Below, in pieces: positions 61,284 through 64,000 of a stretch of 64,000 nucleotides of DNA. The notes beneath the pieces were generated by a model, which ran no database searches, had not been told where the DNA came from, and saw only the letters and a list, made by a program, of their open reading frames with translations. The stretch covers positions 167,963 through 231,962 of the forward strand of contig CAMYIE010000002.1 in the NCBI GenBank assembly GCA_947258405.1. Direction: 5' to 3'. The translations under genes and the position numbers were made by a program. The DNA comes from an uncultured Eudoraea sp. (GTDB lineage Bacteria > Bacteroidota > Bacteroidia > Flavobacteriales > Flavobacteriaceae). Each line of letters begins with the position of its first letter. The stretch's first letter is position 1.

Positions 61284-62750
61284 ATGGGAAAGATAACCGG
61301 TTTTATGGAATATAAGAGGAAGGTAGAGACCTATACACCCGTTGCAGAACGTGTGAAGCATTTTAAGGAGTTTACCATCCCGATGAAAGAAAAAGAACTA
61401 AAGGATCAGGGAGCCCGTTGTATGGACTGCGGTATACCATTTTGCCATAGTGGTTGTCCTCTGGGTAATTTAATTCCGGATTTCAATGATGCCGTATACA
61501 GAGGAAAGTGGGAGAAAGCTGCACATATACTCCATGCCACCAACAATTTTCCAGAATTTACAGGACGTTTGTGTCCTGCCCCCTGTGAGGAAGCTTGTGT
61601 TCTTGGAATTAATGAAGATCCTGTCTCTATCGAAAACATAGAAAAGAATATTGTAGAAACAGCTTTTAACAAAGGATGGGTTGTCCCACAGCCCCCAGAA
61701 GAAAGGACAGGCAAAAAAGTCGCTGTTATTGGCTCAGGACCTGCTGGTTTGGCTGCAGCTCAACAATTAAACCGTGCCGGTCATTTGGTTACCGTTTATG
61801 AACGAGATGAAAAGCCGGGAGGTCTGCTTCGCTACGGGATTCCGGATTTCAAGATGGAAAAAAATATCATAGACAGACGCCTGGAAATTTTGAAAGAAGA
61901 AGGTATAGAATTCAAATGTGGAGTTCATATCGGGGTAGATATTAAAGCCAGTGAATTAAAAGATCAATACGATGCAATCTTGCTAAGTGGTGGGGCTACC
62001 GTGAGGAGAAAACTTCCTATTCCCGGCAGTGACTTAAAAGGAATTGTACAGGCCATGGACTTCCTGGGCCAGAATAATCGACGGGTAGATGATCTTAAAT
62101 TCTCCGGGGAGGAAATTCTGGCAACGGATAAAGATGTTATTGTAATAGGCGGTGGAGATACTGGCTCCGATTGCATAGGAACATCATTCCGTCAGGGTGC
62201 CAGATCCGTTACAAATTTCGAGATTCTCGGGAAACCCGGATTAGATCGTCCCAGCGACCAACCCTGGCCTTTTTGGCCGATGAGGCTTAGAACAAGCTCG
62301 TCTCATAAAGAGGGCGTGGAACGTTTTTTTAGTATTTCAACCAAAGAATTCGTAGGTGATAGCAAGGGAAATCTCAAAGGACTGGTAACAGTTGATGTAG
62401 AATGGATCAAAAAGCCAGGAGAGCGCCCTATGTTAAAGGAAATTGAAGGCACGGACAAAGAGTGGAAATGCGACATGGTATTGCTCGCATTAGGATTTAC
62501 CGGATCGGAAACGACTGTGGCAGATCAACTTGGACTGGAAGTAGATACCAGGACAAATATTAAGGCCTCTGTTCAGGACTACAAGACCAATGTTCCCGGT
62601 GTATTCGTCGCCGGTGATCAGCGCAGGGGGCAATCTCTTATCGTATGGGCCATCTCGGAAGGCCGACAGGCCGCGCATCACTTGGATTTTTATTTGATGG
62701 GAAGTTCTAACTTGCCACTTAAGGGCGAAGGTGATATGCCAAAGGTTTAG
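61284..62750 (+). CDS. gltD: Glutamate synthase small subunit
   Basis: A 488-residue iron-sulfur flavoprotein that delivers electrons from NAD(P)H to GltB. N-terminal cysteines for two 4Fe-4S clusters: ARCMDCGIPFCHSGCPLGNLIP near 48 and LCPAPCEEACVLGI near 95. FAD-binding GSGPAGLAAAQQLNRAGHLVTVYE near 152, NAD(P)-binding GGGDTGSDCIGTSFRQGA near 290, and GVFVAGDQRRGQSLIVWAISEGRQAA near 445. Full length; co-transcribed with gltB. Confidence 0.96.
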   Translation: MGKITGFMEYKRKVETYTPVAERVKHFKEFTIPMKEKELKDQGARCMDCGIPFCHSGCPLGNLIPDFNDAVYRGKWEKAAHILHATNNFPEFTGRLCPAPCEEACVLGINEDPVSIENIEKNIVETAFNKGWVVPQPPEERTGKKVAVIGSGPAGLAAAQQLNRAGHLVTVYERDEKPGGLLRYGIPDFKMEKNIIDRRLEILKEEGIEFKCGVHIGVDIKASELKDQYDAILLSGGATVRRKLPIPGSDLKGIVQAMDFLGQNNRRVDDLKFSGEEILATDKDVIVIGGGDTGSDCIGTSFRQGARSVTNFEILGKPGLDRPSDQPWPFWPMRLRTSSSHKEGVERFFSISTKEFVGDSKGNLKGLVTVDVEWIKKPGERPMLKEIEGTDKEWKCDMVLLALGFTGSETTVADQLGLEVDTRTNIKASVQDYKTNVPGVFVAGDQRRGQSLIVWAISEGRQAAHHLDFYLMGSSNLPLKGEGDMPKV

Positions 62751-62906
62751 GTTCAACTGCCTCGATCTTTAAAGACTTTCTTACATGGTCATCCTACTTA
62801 AGTTAGCCTCTGTTCATTGGCTACTGATTTATTTTAAATATTTTAACTATCTTAAACTGACTGAACCTCTTCAAGAAGTCTAGATAATAACAGCCTAAAC
62901 CAACAA

Positions 62907-63863
62907 ATGATGAAATCGCAGAATCTCTCTTGGCTTTTACTGAATTCAATGTTCATATTAGTCTTGATGAATTGCAAAACTGAGAAAAAGGATCAATCTA
63001 AAACCACTGATAATGTAATCGCAGCCGAACAATCTGTTATAAAGGTATTAACTAAGAGCATGGAATTTATTTGTAGAGATTCAATTCCATCGGGTTGGAA
63101 TACCTTTGTTTATGAAAATCAATCAACAGAACCTCATTTTATACTCCTCGATAAATATCCAGAGGGAAAATCCATTGTGGATATGAAAAAAGACGTTGGC
63201 CCTCCATTTGACGAAGGGATGGCTCTGATAATGGAAGGAAAAACTGAGGAAGCTATGGAAGCCTTTGGTCAATTGCCAGAATGGTTTTCTCAGGTTGTTT
63301 TTTCAGGAGGGACAGGAATGATTTCACCCGCCAAAAAAGCAGTTACACATGTAAATCTCAAACCGGGATACTATATTATGGAATGTTATGTAAAAATGCC
63401 TGATGGTGAATTTCACAGCTCTATGGGTATGACTAAGGAACTAATTGTAATGGAAGAACAAAATGATTCTGAAGCTCCTGTACCGGATATAAAGATATCA
63501 CTCTCTAGTAAAAATGGTATTACCTATAAAGGTTCACTTTCTGCAGGTAAAAAGATCTTTGAAGTAAATTATATAGATCATATAGTCCATGAAAACTTTG
63601 TAGGACATGATGTGAATCTGGTGCAATTGGGTCCAAAAGCAGACCTTCAGGAACTGGAGCAATGGATGAATTGGGCAACTCCTGAAGGCCTTATGAGTTC
63701 CACTCTTCCTTCAGGTATAACTTTCTTAGGTGGCACAAATGATGCTCCTGCTGGCAGTGTCCAATATTTTGAAGCCGATCTGAAACCTGGTAATTATGCC
63801 TTTATTTCAGAAGTCCCCAATTCAAGTAAAAAAGGGCTGCTTAAATCCTTTACCGTGTTATAA
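62907..63863 (+). CDS. Lipoprotein of unknown function with an internal duplication
   Basis: A 318-residue exported lipoprotein: signal peptide ending in a lipobox (LMNC, Cys near 23). The mature part seems to have two similar halves: the first has FVYENQSTEPHFILLDKYPEGKSI, then a GG segment and LKPGYYIMECYV; the second has HENFVGHDVNLVQLGPKADLQEL, FLGGTNDAPAGS and LKPGNYAFISEV. The LKPGxY strand and order are repeated, suggesting tandem cupredoxin- or Ig-like domains. No metal motif is evident and I do not recognise the family. The start is the first of two adjacent ATG codons. Confidence 0.72.
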   Translation: MMKSQNLSWLLLNSMFILVLMNCKTEKKDQSKTTDNVIAAEQSVIKVLTKSMEFICRDSIPSGWNTFVYENQSTEPHFILLDKYPEGKSIVDMKKDVGPPFDEGMALIMEGKTEEAMEAFGQLPEWFSQVVFSGGTGMISPAKKAVTHVNLKPGYYIMECYVKMPDGEFHSSMGMTKELIVMEEQNDSEAPVPDIKISLSSKNGITYKGSLSAGKKIFEVNYIDHIVHENFVGHDVNLVQLGPKADLQELEQWMNWATPEGLMSSTLPSGITFLGGTNDAPAGSVQYFEADLKPGNYAFISEVPNSSKKGLLKSFTVL

Positions 63864-63915
63864 TAGAATCGCCCCTGCTGGTATATTACAGTATACAGTG
63901 CTATCTTTTGGTTGC

Positions 63916-63935
63916 GGGGAGGAGGCCTTGCCCCC
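63916..63935. repeat. GGGGAGG hairpin repeat, copy 5
   Basis: GGGGAGGAGGCCTTGCCCCC, preceded by CTATCTTTTGGTTGC like copies 3 and 4. It lies in the spacer at the right edge of the window. Confidence 0.68.
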
Positions 63936-64000
63936 GGCTATAAAAGACTAAGTTTTTTATTGACGGGTCTTCAGGGCAAGCGTTCACTCTCTGCTGGTTA

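Overview
The window looks like chromosomal DNA of a gliding, probably marine member of the Flavobacteriia (Bacteroidota). The support is a GldJ gliding/type IX secretion lipoprotein at the left edge, a very large secreted protease with a type A T9SS sorting domain, Bacteroidota promoter elements (TAnnTTTG) upstream of many genes, ExbBD-TonB, and the Na+/H+ antiporter NhaD. I see no prophage, insertion sequence, CRISPR array or rRNA operon. There are two valine tRNA genes (GAC and TAC).

Layout. 0.1-4.2 kb: gldJ, murF, tRNA-Val(GAC), exonuclease III. 4.2-31 kb: a stress/low-energy island holding Hsp20, a patatin lipase, a YtxH/holin-like/small-protein operon, three tandem-domain universal stress proteins followed by pta-ackA, DUF2267, a WG-repeat/NqrC-like/GNAT operon, slipin, a flavin reductase/M20 peptidase/DUF1611/SRPBCC/membrane-protein operon, a site-2 protease with a bacterial release-factor-like (baeRF) protein, a phosphoribosyltransferase with a fourth USP, an ArsC-like protein without cysteine, a CDP-alcohol phosphatidyltransferase, a GyrI-like protein, the Mla lipid transporter and a coiled-coil protein. 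31-38 kb: antiporter, beta-barrel protein, MBL hydrolase, zinc ribbon, DUF502 and AsmA-like genes. 38-49 kb: repeat-rich spacers, the giant protease, an HD protein, a TPR-adenylate cyclase, an outer-membrane barrel and tRNA-Val(TAC). 49-64 kb: housekeeping genes folC, tonB-exbD-exbB, nhaD, an amino-acid dehydrogenase, acyl-CoA dehydrogenase, gltB-gltD and a lipoprotein.

The main result is a regulon readable from the sequence. Eleven operators of the form TGAY-N4-RTCA (CRP/FNR-like) lie between 4.2 and 30.6 kb. In every case the dyad centre is exactly 29.5 bp upstream of the first T of a perfect or near TAnnTTTG -7 element, which is what a class II CRP/FNR activator site would give. Ten of the eleven promoters face annotated operons, nine of them with predicted leaders of about 15-30 nt. 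The eleventh faces a region with no annotated gene that ends in a strong intrinsic terminator, giving a candidate small RNA of about 220 nt. The three divergent regions 12.95-13.12, 25.75-25.98 and 30.48-30.63 kb carry two sites each, one per direction.

The gene content (USPs, Hsp20, phosphoribosyltransferase, acetate fermentation, and next to the putative sRNA a CBS-type site-2 protease and baeRF) resembles the mycobacterial DosR hypoxia/dormancy regulon, although no DosR-type regulator is present and the operator belongs to a different family. The regulator itself is not in the window. Everything said about oxygen or energy sensing is inference.
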